A DNA stretch of 64,000 nt, taken from NCBI GenBank assembly GCA_019096065.1, contig JAGUCH010000004.1, forward strand, positions 2,170,001 to 2,234,000, read 5' to 3'. The notes under the pieces are model-generated. The model was not told the DNA's origin and made no database searches. It saw only the letters and a program-made list of their open reading frames with translations. The translations under genes were made by a program, and so were the position numbers. The DNA comes from Paracyclopina nana. Its lineage: Eukaryota > Arthropoda > Copepoda > Cyclopoida > Cyclopettidae. Shown piece by piece: positions 1 through 10,330 of the stretch (position 1 is the stretch's first letter; the number at the start of each line of letters is the position of its first letter).

Positions 1-390
1 ATAACTTATGCAGCCGAGCCGAGTCACGCTCGCAACCCATCTTCCCATCTCGATCACCAGCAACATAACACAGGTATATTGTGCCAACATTTCGGTTTAC
101 CGTCAATTCTGGAACATCACCACACTAAAGGTAATTTTCACCTCAGCCAAACCTCACTTAATTCCAATTAAAAGAGCCATTCAACCTCTGTTGACATTGC
201 TGAAATAACCTTAAAAAAGTGAGTCCATAATTTTTGGGACACTGCAAACTTCCCAGGCGTCTGTTGCATATAGCATTTACAGTGTGTGTGTACCACCCTC
301 GCTTAAACTTCTCTCTTTTTTGGCAACTTCAAGATTATTGCTGCTAATATAATTTGTGTGCTATTGTAGTGAAAATGGAGTAGAGCGAAA
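1..390. other. Upstream region of the clarin-like gene
   Basis: This AT-rich stretch holds no convincing gene. It ends in the short 5' leader of the clarin-like gene. I see no TATA box at a sensible distance from the ATG. The first 200 bases are open in one frame but have no recognisable protein content. Confidence 0.4.
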
Positions 391-1143
391 ATGGCGGTGT
401 CATTCCGAGAACGCTCCATCATTTTCTCCACATTTCTGCTCGCATGTCTCGCAGTGGCTTTGCTGGCGGGCGGCCTCGGGACCCGATATTGGGTGGTCGC
501 CCAGGCAGAGCGAGAATCCAACAACAAGTCCTCGGGCTTCATCCACTTCGGCCTCTTTGAGGGCACGCGAAGGCTGAATCACGGGTTCGGCGAGCGCACC
601 TATCCCATGGACATTCTGGACGTTCTCTACAAGGAGAGGACGTTTATGGTCAAAGAGCTCTACGTGGCCACCATTGTGTGCATCTGTGTGGCCATGCTCT
701 TCGGCCTCTTCGCGGCCATGGCGGCCATCGTGAACACGGCCTCCACCCCCGCCGAGGCCATTTGCCATATCCCAGGTATATAATAAAAACCTCCACCTAT
801 TCCACTTGATTTGGGCATTTTTTCCAATGCAGGAATGATATCGTGGAACGTTGTCGCTGCAGTGATGGCTTTCCTGTCTTTGTTGACCTGGATCATCCAG
901 TACTTTGTCAAGCTGCGGAGCAACGTTTTGATCCGCGAGGATGTCACGCGCGGAGGTTGGACCACGGAGGGAATGGCCAACATTGGCCACTCCTTTTGGC
1001 TCGTGGTCGTCGCGTTCGCAGTCTTCGCCCTCAACGTCCTCATTTTGCACGTGCTGCGCACCAAGAGGCAGAAGCAGCATGAAAGCAAACGAGCCATACT
1101 GGAAGCAACCACCAAGCCAAATGGAAATTTGATGCTCTATTGA
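391..1143 (+). CDS. CLRN: Clarin-family four-pass membrane protein
   Basis: Two exons, 391-775 and 833-1143, join in phase 1 to give a 231-residue protein, the usual clarin length. The intron is 57 bp (gtatat...tgcag). Four hydrophobic segments are visible: about residues 11-32, 90-117, 130-152 and 185-207. The first extracellular loop has the GLFEG stretch typical of clarins and follows a YW pair after TM1. The tail is short, basic and cytosolic. Clarins are tetraspan proteins of the plasma membrane; vertebrate CLRN1 acts in hair cells and photoreceptors, and the arthropod role is poorly known. The ATG is preceded by GCGAAA, a good initiation context. An AATAAA signal at 1164-1169 lies only 20 bases past the stop codon. 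A more distant claudin/PMP22-like tetraspan is the main alternative. Confidence 0.8.
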
Positions 1144-1175
1144 ACGAAAGTTCAGATCTCAGAAATAAAGTTGTA

Positions 1176-1212
1176 GGGCGTGGGTTCGATTCCCCCACGC
1201 GCCAATATATTT
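1176..1212 (+). other. Isolated tRNA 3'-half-like block
   Basis: The block contains a B-box-like GGTTCGATTCC (1183-1193), a T-arm-like stem, an acceptor-like ACGCGCCA ending at 1204 and a run of T at 1208-1215 that could stop Pol III. No matching 5' half (A box, anticodon arm, GGCGCGT strand) is visible just upstream. It is therefore a tRNA-derived remnant or SINE scrap rather than a full tRNA. It also forms a 7-bp hairpin, GCGTGGG/CCCACGC (1178-1184 with 1194-1200). Confidence 0.45.
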
Positions 1213-1812
1213 TTTTTCCTTGTCAATGGAAGGCTGCTCATATGAAACCGACTTTTTCAAAGCTATGCACACAGCACAGAACTAAGTTGCTCATTCCAAA
1301 AATTTGTATTTTCAAAAAAACATTCTGTATAATAAGATGATCTTTTGATTTGGGGTCCATGGTTTTCATGAAAGGCCAACCTTGAAGGCTACCGGTTGGC
1401 CTTCAAATTAGAGCTCAATCTTTTTGCCGTACCCTGTTATAGCTACTTCTGAAACCAAGAAGCATTTTTCAAATGCCACAAAAAAAGCCCCCTTTTTTGT
1501 GGCATCTTGGGCAGTTTATGGTGGCGACGGGAATTTTGGGGCAAAGCCTACTACATAACATCAATTCTGCTATGACAAAAAATGCATATCCTGAGCAGTA
1601 TTTTACTGCTCAAGGAATAAGGGATGTGTTGAAGCAAGTTCCGGTAAAAGTGGTATGGACTAATGACTGCAAAAAGTCCTTTGACAGCACAATCATTCAT
1701 AATCGTACGTTGTAAGTGATGGGAGTTGCAAAAGGATCTGGAACTTGTCAGGTATGCTGGCTAAACGCGGTGAAACAATTAAGCACTTACCAAGTTTGGA
1801 ATGCCTTTGCTT
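1213..1812. other. Intergenic; two strong hairpins
   Basis: No gene is supported. There are two perfect hairpins. In one, AAGGCCAACC at 1372-1381 pairs with 1394-1403, and an overlapping alternative pairs TTGAAGGC at 1382-1389 with 1399-1406. In the other, a 13-bp stem pairs 1473-1485 with 1493-1505. A short open frame at 1473-1715 is discussed under rejected items. Confidence 0.4.
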
Positions 1813-2777
1813 CATATTGACTTGGCAAAGGACCTAACCCAAACTATTTACAACACACAAGAATTATATATTTTCTGAAAGCGTGTGTCCCAAGGGTTCA
1901 TTTGGTGATAAAGTAAAAATTATGGACAATTGCTTACATTAAAATAAATATTTTAAAAACATTTAGCGGTTCCTTTTTTTAGGGATAGTTAGCTTCAATG
2001 ACCTCCACTAATGCCCTGTTCATGTATTAAGAATGCCTTAAGGTATGGAAAAAATTGTCATAAGGAAAAGTGAATCTGTTGCTGACTGCTACTCTACGAG
2101 TTCAGCTTGGGGCCGAGCAGCGTTTTTAATGGCAATTTTTGCTATTTTGTCGCATGGTTTTCAACTTTTTTTCAAAACAAACTAGCTTTCTTAACGTTTC
2201 TTTGATAAGAGATGAAATTTAACTAGTGATTTTGCTCAAAATGGCTAAAATGCGGAGTGCTTAGTTGCCCAAATTAGATTTGTTTACTTTCCAGTTGGCT
2301 TAAAGTCGATCCGATTTTTTTAGTATTAGCTGGCGCTTGTCATGAGACAATTTTTCTCCTTTCCATGAGGTGTTTTTCGTGCATTTTTCTAAGGAGTTTG
2401 GGGCGTACATGAACAGGACATAAAATTCAAAATTCTTGTGTTACTTCATAGTAAAATCACTAGGATGAACGGAAGCGGAGATATATAGCCATGCTTTAAG
2501 TTGATTACTACCAACTTGATTATTTTTGCATAATAAGTTTGGCAGCAAATATCTCAATTTGAGAGCATTTTGCAAGCTTACTTATGAAATAAAAAAAGTT
2601 TGACCTCTTTTTTCAGAGGGGGTCAATACGTTTTTTTGAAAAATGTTATGGGAATTGCCATAGGCCAGCATTTTTGAATTACTACCAAATGAACCCTAAG
2701 AAGATAAGCTTTCTGAAAATGTGTATTTTTTGGGTGTTATTAAGAGTTTGGGTTAGAACCTTCATAAAGTCAATGTG
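1813..2777. mobile_element. Degraded long foldback (inverted-repeat) element
   Basis: The two ends are imperfect inverted copies over at least 120 bp. Shared blocks include CTAACCCAAACT, ATTTTCTGAAAG and AGGGTTCATTTGGT on the left, all found inverted at about 2650-2765. The same blocks, further diverged, occur in the terminal repeats of the element at 36317-36921, so the two appear to be one family. Exact termini and a target duplication cannot be fixed here. No transposase frame is visible inside, so it is non-autonomous. Confidence 0.6.
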
Positions 2778-3920
2778 ATATTTATTGAATGAGAAAAAAG
2801 AGCGCTCAATAATCAATGGTGAGTGTCTATACAAAGGACACGAAATACTTCAACCTTGACACTTGCCTCGTTGTTGGTCGACCCTTTTATTGCGAATCTT
2901 GAGGAAGGTCACCATCGAGTCTAATTGAAAAAATGTGCTTTTTTTAAAGAGGTAGCGGAAGATGACTGCAATATTCACTTGATATTTGCAAATGGATCAA
3001 GCTGACTTGGGAAGATTTGCGGCTACCACAAGATGCTTATTAGTGACCACCCAAACGGATACTCAATAATAGCTTATTATATATTGATTGGATTGCAAAT
3101 ATTGCAGGCATAACTTATGACCAATTTGATGCCCCATTTTTGGGCATGTCATTTTTCATAGTACATGCAAGAAAAATGCCCCCACTATGCGAATTGATGG
3201 TTTCATCAAGAAAAATGCCGTTGCCAAGGCCTTAAAAATATCAGTGAATTAATCAATTCACCCCCAAAAAACTGACTTGTGCATGTAAAAATGCAAATAC
3301 AACTCGGTTTTGGCTACTTCAAAAAATTCAGCTATCAGTTTTTGCCTGCTCTTAAATTGATTGATTAATTAGTCGCCTTAAATGTGCCTGGTCTGTCATG
3401 CAAATTCGGCTTTGAACTTTGCCGCTGGTCAGTCCATATATATTTGTATATGAAGGCATTGCAAAAACTATACTACATCCCAGAGACTTAGCTACATCCT
3501 ATAAGAATTGATGATGTCATATCACTCCTTTTCAAATTGGGATCATATAATTTTACCAGCCCAAGATCTTAATCTTTATCAGGCATTAAAAAAACAAAGG
3601 AAGCTAAATACACATGTAATTACAGGCAAACCTATTTGACGATTCTCCTATGTAAATGCAGACATGGCTAGCTATGTATGTGATGGTGCTCTGCGTGTAG
3701 TTTCATTGTCGGGGTGTCGGAAGATAAGCAAGGTCAAGAATTGAGGCAAAGCCAAAATTCTGCACAATGTGGCAAAGAAGCTTAAAAGCCAATTTATTCC
3801 ATGACAGCTCTAATTGCATTATCACTGTGTGTAGACATCAACCTGGAGTCCATAATTTTTTTCGTTTTAAGCTCAAAATGCCCCACTGTGCTCCTCTGTC
3901 AGCAAGAATAACTACCAAAT
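2778..3920. other. Intergenic, no gene seen
   Basis: AT-rich sequence without a convincing coding frame, RNA gene or repeat boundary. It includes the proximal upstream region of the cuticle-protein gene. Confidence 0.4.
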
Positions 3921-3922
3921 TG

Positions 3923-3961
3923 TATATAAAGTCTGGCGGTTGTCATCAGACAAGTTCAGTC
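3923..3961 (+). promoter_or_regulatory. TATA box and initiator of the cuticle-protein gene
   Basis: TATATAAA at 3923-3930 is followed by the arthropod-type initiator TTCAGTC at 3955-3961, about 30 bases downstream, as in a standard TATA-driven core promoter. A tissue- and stage-regulated cuticle gene commonly has such a promoter. The predicted leader is only about 28 bases. Confidence 0.65.
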
Positions 3962-3985
3962 CAAAATCTCACTCACGAGCTCAAG

Positions 3986-4765
3986 ATGAAAATCATAGTA
4001 GGTCAATTTAACATTGCCCATAATTAGAGCCTGGCAAAGGACACCATTTACGTGACCTGCCCTCAAAAAAACCCTATTTATAACAATTAAGTGTTTTTTC
4101 AGGTTGTGCTTGCTGCAGTTCTGGTATCGGCCAAAGCTTTCAGTTATAATTATGGAACGCATTTAAGGCCAGTGAAATATTCAGGCTATAGTGCAAGTGT
4201 CCCAAGCAGAAAATATGAAAGGTTGGCAACGTCATATGGGCAAGAAATTCCAAAGCCAATAGCTTTGAAGCCAATTGAGGATCTCAACATCCCTGAGCAA
4301 GGTCCTGGTTTTCTGGTACCTGAAACTAGGGCCAAACCAAGCTTAGAATTTTTACCTGTAGCCCATTTGGCAACATCTTATGGGGAGGAGATTCCAGTGC
4401 AACAAGTTGTCCCTCTGAGACCAATTGAAGATCTGGACATTCCGGAGGGTGGACCCGGATTTATCATACCACAACTGGAAAAATCGGAGCAGTCGTCACC
4501 CAATGAACCTTTGCAGTACCAATACGAGTATCAAGATGCCAACTCTGAGAAGCAAGAGACGAGAGACAATAATGGAATCACAAGGGGATTTTATGCCTAT
4601 GTTGACCCAACTGGGACGTTGAGGAGAGTTGAATACACTGCAGATGACCAAAATGGCTACCGAGTGACAAACCTGGCTGAACCTCAAGACTCGCCAGAAG
4701 TTTCCAAAGCAAAAGTTGACTTTTTCAAAGCCTACAACTTGGCATTAGCAACCAACTTGGTGTGA
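3986..4765 (+). CDS. Secreted RR-type (CPR) cuticle protein with internal repeat
   Basis: Exon 1 is just 3986-3997 (MKII); exon 2 is 4103-4765, phase 0, giving 224 residues. This first intron inside the signal peptide is typical of arthropod CPR genes. Residues 1-17 form a signal peptide (MKIIVVLAAVLVSAKAF). Residues 46-77 and 94-127 are a tandem duplication, each with ATSYG[QE]EIP, then PIEDL[ND]IPE and GPGF. The chitin-binding Rebers-Riddiford domain spans about 142-195, with the aromatic residues YQYEYQ, GFYAYVDPTG, VEYTADDQNGY. The protein should be exported to the cuticle and bind chitin. AATAAA lies at 4799-4804. The RR subclass (RR-1 or RR-2) is not certain. The gene converges on the LITAF gene. 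Confidence 0.92.
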
Positions 4766-4854
4766 CTAATCACAATGTCAAAGCTGAAGTTACCATGCAA
4801 TAAATTAATTTCTCATCGATAGCTTTAATTGAGAATCAGCCGAAAGCCAGAATA

Positions 4855-5358
4855 TCAATAATAGAAGAAATCGTTGCCATGCTCAAGTCTCTTGAGAGCT
4901 TCCTTGTTGACCACAATCCTCTTGCTGCTCTTGTGCTCGCCAATCATGTATTTGCAGTAGGGGCAAAAATGCTTCACATTCAACCAGTCAAAGTAGGAGC
5001 AAGCCAAAAGAATGCAGCACCACCATCTACGTAAAGTAAAGAGCAATTTCACATGGCAAGTTGGTCACCGAAATTGAATTACCCGGACAAGAATGAAGCC
5101 AGTCCCAGGCAAGTGGCCAAAGGCCCTGGAGAATATGTGGTAATTGTGGTGACAAGCCTCGAACAATTGATGCATTCCACATCTCGGGTAGGGAACTGAG
5201 TCAGCTCTGGCTGCGAATCCGGAGGCGTTTCATATCCTCCTGTAATCCTCGATTTATAGTGTATTCAATGTATCAAAAAAACAGGATTTACCATATGGCC
5301 TCGTAAGGGTGTTATGGCTCAAATTGCCCTTTGGCTGAACTGCTATGGATGTGACCAT
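4855..5358 (-). CDS. LITAF: LITAF-domain membrane-associated protein
   Basis: Three exons on the minus strand, 5292-5358, 5083-5239 and 4855-5026, join in phases 1 and 2 to a 131-residue protein. The N-terminal part is short and Pro/Thr-rich. The LITAF domain covers about residues 40-107: a first knuckle CINC (45-48), a hydrophobic in-plane helix around TYSPGPLATCLGLASFLSG and WWCCILLAC, then HFCPYCK (94-100), the second zinc knuckle. Family members sit on the cytosolic face of late endosomes and lysosomes and bind zinc through these cysteines. Splice phase, the start ATG at 5356-5358 and domain order all agree. A variant signal ATTAAA (minus strand, 4824-4829) lies just past the stop. The gene ends tail-to-tail with the cuticle gene, 90 bases apart. 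Confidence 0.85.
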
Positions 5359-5859
5359 GCTGAAAGAGTGACCAAGTTTTCGCAAATTGCATTTGAGCGG
5401 ATCGATGACGTTGTCAAAAGAAGAGATCTGGCATTTTGGGTCGAAACCTTTATTGAAGTCTTACAATGGTAAAAAATAAAAATGGATGAGTACCAAATGT
5501 GTATCATTAATCATGAGGAGTTTCCAAAGGCTCGCCCACGTCAGTAATGAACGCTCCGAGGGAAGGTCCAAGCATGCAGAAACAATAACTCTTGGTACAT
5601 ACAGAATACAGTACACTCATCATCAGTAATACAATACGAATACAATGAATTGTAAAGAAAAGGGAGAAATAATGGCGCAGTATTGAAAGTGCATGGCTTG
5701 AGGTCAATAATGAAAGCATTATTCAGTAAGTGGCCTTTGCCTAAGCTAAGACCGATTCACAGCCATAACTTTTGATAAACATTGCACACACAAAAATATT
5801 ATATCAGAGGGGATACAGCATTGAAAATTATTCGGTTATGTACACACACAAATAAAGCA

Positions 5860-6340
5860 AAATGGTCATCAAAAGAAATTATAAATTGGCATGGTAAATT
5901 TGGAATTTGGACGCTAAAATTGAAAGAAATTGTACTGTATGAATGGGGCCTTTAAAAAGGCCTATTAGCAGTCAAGATTTGCTGCTTCTAAAGAGGCCTT
6001 TTTATTAGGCGAAAATCAAAATTGTGAAAAAGAAGTAAGCAAAAAATTGGAAAAAATATGATGGTAAAGGAATTTCACGAAGTGGCCTTTAAAAAGGCCG
6101 TTTAGCGGGCAATATTAGAATTGCTGCTTGACAAGAGGCCAAATGATAAGGCACACTTGCAAAAATAGAAATGGTCAAAGATATTACAAATTGGTATGGT
6201 GAATTGGAAAGCAAAATTTGGACACTCGTACTATGGAAAATATGATTTGGAGAGACACTTTTTGAAGGGGCCTTAAAAAAGGCCATTTAGCAATCCATAT
6301 TTGAATTGCTTCTTGACAAGAGGCTATATTGTATTAGCAC
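5860..6340. repeat. Imperfect tandem repeat, about three copies
   Basis: A unit of roughly 140-185 bp recurs. Each copy begins near GGCCTTTAAAAAGGCC (about 5948, 6084 and 6270), itself a palindrome, followed by TTTAGC and then TTGCTGCTTGACAAGAGGCC-like sequence. Diverged fragments continue to about 6600. No coding content is seen. The flanks (5359-5860 and 6340-6690) hold nothing else I can support. Confidence 0.6.
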
Positions 6341-6690
6341 CCTGGTCGATTACAAAAAAATGCTAAATATTTGAAATAATCTATGCATTAATTGTTCAAT
6401 ATTATTAAGAGGCCTTGTCAAAAAAAATTGCTTGGGGGAATAAAATATAATTGGCCTTTTTTCTGTTTTGCTCTATTTGCTGCAGCCATGATGAACGCGG
6501 CGAGTTCACAGCCATTTTTTGCATTATAAAAATTCTCTAAGCTCATATATAAAGTAAGTTGTACTGTTTGCAGAGACCTTGATGAAGGCCATTTCACAGC
6601 CTTCTGTGCAGTAATTGAAAGCTACAGTGGTAAATCAAAAACCTAATACTAAACAAGGGGAATGGACGGGATATTTTGAGTACTTAGAAG

Positions 6691-8977
6691 TTAGCATGGA
6701 TCGATCTCTTGAGTTTCATCCTTGAAGCTATTGTTCGGTGGACTCCTTTCTCCAGCCTCTTCATCGTAGTTATTGGTATCCTTGTCTTCCGGATCGACAT
6801 CTTGGCCGCCATTGTTGGCCAAGCTGCTGATGAGATCATCGGAAATTTGGTAGTTTGACAAAGCTGACTTGTTGGTGGCCAAAAAGCTGGCCAACGTCGC
6901 TGGGTTGTTGGCCAAGCTGTTGATTCCACGAGCCTTAAAGTGAGTCTTGATGTGTTGAGTCATGTTATATCTAAGCAGAATGGAATTAATCATTAGTAAT
7001 TAAAAAGTAAGTAATTCAGTCGCTTCAATTACCTCTGAATGAATTTCCTTCCGCAGAAAGGGCACTTGTGTGGCTTTTCGCCGCTGTGAATTTTCCTATG
7101 GCGATACAGGGAGCTCGGATCCGCCAAGGTTTTCCCGCACATTTCACACGAAACAGCAGGTTTGCCATTGGCACCAAATCCCGCGGGAATGCCACGGGGA
7201 ATGTTGGAGGCTGCAAAAGTTAATTTCATCTATTAGACTATCCGAAAAAGAACAGTGAAAAATTCAAAACAACCGGAAATGTCAACAAAGAACATGCTGT
7301 CAATGCACAACCGGAAATGTAAACAAAGAAGAAGAAAATAACGAAATTTGGCGGGAAAACATACCTGAGGTAGAAGTGCCATTATTGCTAGGAGATCTCT
7401 TTTCCTGGTTTCCAATGAGAGATGGTGGAGCAGGAACCAAAGAAGGTGAATTGGAAGAGAAGGCAGGCATTGATGAGGTCACTTGGCCCAGCAAAGGGTT
7501 GGTCGCCCATGGGTTAATGAGACCTGCTCCAGGATGGCCCGTGTTCATGAATGCTTGCTGCAGCTTCTGGATCATCTCCTGTGGATTCATCCCAGGCAAA
7601 GTTGGATGAGTCAGCCTGGGATTTTGAGCCCGCCGTTGATCATCCCGCTCGGAATCATGATCAACGCCGCCGGAGCTCTCAGAGCTGGTGCGCTGGTCAG
7701 CTCCCAAAGCGGCTTGCATCATGGTGAAGGGATTGGCGCCTGCATTGGCCCAAGCAAAGTTTTGCCTCATGGACATCAAAAGCTGGCTTGCAGTCGATGC
7801 AGATGGAGGTGGGGCTTGCTTTTGGACCAGTGGAGGAAGAATATCTTGGCGGATCTTCTTGCTTTCCGGCTCCGGAGTTTCGTGGATGACAAGAGGCTTC
7901 TCCTCATCATTGATGGCTTCAGCGGGTTTGGAAGAGAAGTCCACCGGTTGGGCAGGGCCCTCCAAGCTTCCTTCGTGGCTTGAGCCTCTGGAAGAGCTTG
8001 GAGTTGGACGATTTTGCTCCTCACGGGAATAATTGGAAGGAGCATAGACCGAGTCTGGAGAGGAGTCGTGAGGAATCAACCTTTTGGGCACGCTCTTCTT
8101 GCGACCTAAATTACAAAATTGTTAAGCTCAAGCTGGTATAAGAAAAATAGAAAATTCGGGCGCATACTTGAACCGGTTTTGGAGCCGCTGGAGTTGCTGC
8201 TTTCACCACTTGCAGGACGAGCGCGAATGGGTTCAATGGTCACCTCGGGGAGTCCATTGACCTTGTGGTGGTCACCATTGACGATTCGCTGCTCCTCTCC
8301 GTTGATTTTGGGCTGCTCAACCTCAACCTTGGCAACCTCCACGACGGGCGCCTCGGCTTCTTTGGCATCTTCCGCTTTTTCCTCGGGATTCCGCGTAGGA
8401 TCGGTTCCGTTGGTCAAGCAGGGAACGCCATTGATCTCATTATTGGGCTTGACTTTGCTGCAAAGTCCAACAATCTCCAATTCGCTCGCAGCTTGCAAAA
8501 CACCGGCAAGTTCCTACGTTAAAAGAAAATTAGTCCTAATCTTATAAGAAATAGCATGATTTTAAAACTTACTTTTTCAGGTACCAAAGCTTCACCCTTG
8601 TAGATGTAGTCGAGGATGAAGGAAAACTCCTTGGGAGTGCACCGATCGATCACGATGCAAACGTAGTTTTGCTCAATGGTCCCACATTTCGGGGGGAGGG
8701 TGATTTTAACCAGTTGCTGGTAGAAATAAGGGCTAGCTGCGCACATGAGCAACTTGTGCACGGCAAAGTGGATACCTTTCACAATTATGTTAAGGTCCAC
8801 CATTTCTTGGGCCTTTAATAAAAATAACCAAGCATTAGTTACAGCCAAGAGTATAATAAAAAGGTTTGAGTTAAAACTTACCAGGCGAAAGCTTTGCAAG
8901 GCTCTGTAGATATTGTGGCCATGTTGGTCTTCGGCCGCCAAACGGAACATCTTGTCGTTCCCTTCAGATGATTCCAT
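6691..8977 (-). CDS. BTB/POZ transcription factor with two C2H2 zinc fingers
   Basis: Six minus-strand exons (8882-8977, 8573-8812, 8168-8513, 7365-8105, 7033-7210, 6691-6970) join with consistent phases to 626 residues. The BTB domain is about residues 10-130 (VDLNIIVKG, FAVHKLLMCAASPYF, FILDYIYKGEA, ASELEIVGL). It lacks the FCLRWNN start common in insect BTB-TTK proteins. A long low-complexity middle is rich in Glu, Pro and Ser. Near the C-terminus are two fingers joined by an HSGEKPHKC linker: CEMCGKTLADPSSLYRHRKIH and CPFCGRKFIQRYNMTQHIKTH, the second split by an intron. Family members bind DNA and oligomerise through BTB to regulate development in the nucleus. The chinmo/ken/lola orthology cannot be decided here. 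Confidence 0.9.
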
Positions 8978-10330
8978 GGTTGTGGATTGATTTGGGTCTG
9001 TCAGCAGCCTGACGGCTAAAGGCTTTTAAAAAAGCCGGGGTGTGGGCAATTTCCCCCCAAAAGAGAGTCAAAGGGTGCCAATTAAGAAGAGGGAATTCAG
9101 GAACTTGGTTCAACTGAGTTACGAAACTGGACTGGATCTGAAAACTGATTGAAAAACCTTTTAAAATGGGCAACCTTCCACCTCAAAGTGATGATAACGA
9201 ATGCAAGAAACTATGAGAGGTTGGGAGCTAGTTTGATTTTCCGCGACCTGTGCGCGCGCGCGCGTTCAAGCAAGCGGCGCAAATGCAACATGCGCAAGGG
9301 TTGCTAGGCGTGAGGCGCGCGCTTAAACCTGTGAGGTTGCAAAGCGCCTCGGCTCGTTAAGACGAGAGCGGGCGTTCAAGAGGTTGCGCGCCTGCACGCG
9401 GAATTTTGCGCGACCTGTGGATTCGAAGGCGCACCGCTGCTGAGGGCGTTTCCGCTAGTGCGAGAGTGCGCGCGCGCGCTCAAGCGCTGCATCCAAGGCG
9501 ACGCGCTGCGGTGGGCGTTTCTGCAAGCGTTACGCGTTTCCGCAAGCGTTACAGAAGCTTGTTTAGGAGGTTGCGCGCATTAACGCGCTACCTAAACTTC
9601 TAACGGGCGTCCGTGACACTCAACATCATTAAAGAGCGCTAGCTTCCAAACCCTAAGTTAGCGCGCGCGCTCCGCCAATTTTGGCGCCAAAATCCGCGTG
9701 GTTGCGTGATCATAACTAACTTTCCGCCCGTACGCGTGGAAACGGCAAATCGCGCAGCAAAACGCCGTTAAGCGAAAACTACCGCGATTGCTTGAATTGT
9801 GAACGGACCACATCTTTTTAAACGGTCATTTTGAATTTTCCGGTTTTCTAAGGCCCCAAAAAGCCGGCAAATTTTCCAAGAAGGACCGAAACCCGGGAGA
9901 TGATTCTTTTCAACCGCAAAATGCTATGCTAGTCAACTCATGACATTGAACTCAACGCTGTACTGTTCATGTCACGTGCTCACATGCTGCTTAAACTAGA
10001 AATGTCAAGCACAAATAAAACTCGGCACTTACCTTGGTGCTGATTTGAAATTCGAAGATGTCTAAACAAAAGGGCTAGGGATGGGTCACAACCAACTTGG
10101 TAGGAGGTCAGGCTAAAACTGTGCTGACCCTTCAGTGTCTTGGAACTTCCTTGCAAGATGTTGTTGCCCAGCGCGCGCGCGCGCACGCCTTCGCCCACTA
10201 CGCCCAGTTGGTGACCGGCATGCTGACACCAGGAAGAAAGCGCCTGCCCGCGCGCCGGCCGCGTGACATCTTAGGCAAAAGCTTCCCAATCTAGCATGGC
10301 AGGTCCAAGAAGATTTTTAGGGCGCGCGGA
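8978..10330. other. CpG- and GC-alternating-rich region upstream of the BTB gene
   Basis: From about 9240 to 9800, and again around 10160-10330, the sequence is dense in CpG with (GC)n runs, unlike the AT-rich surroundings. Short motifs recur: GGTTGCGCGC at three places, GGGCGTT[TC] at four, and GCAAGCGTTAC twice in tandem at about 9520-9553. The region lies just 5' of the BTB gene and may hold its promoter. No coding frame looks real. Confidence 0.5.
9679..9692. promoter_or_regulatory. Perfect E2F-type palindrome
   Basis: TTTTGGCGCCAAAA is a perfect 14-bp palindrome matching the E2F/DP consensus TTTSGCGCSAAA. It sits inside the CpG-dense block about 700 bp upstream of the BTB gene start codon. 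That it is bound by E2F is inference only. Confidence 0.4.

Noticed and set aside
400-1080. 226-codon minus-strand open frame
   Set aside because: It is antisense to both clarin exons and runs through the intron. The plus strand has the membrane segments and splice sites.
1473-1715. 80-codon open frame with VPVKVVWTNDCKKSFD, slightly like the RNase H start of gypsy-type elements
   Set aside because: The match is short and weak, the start lies in a hairpin and no other element part is nearby.
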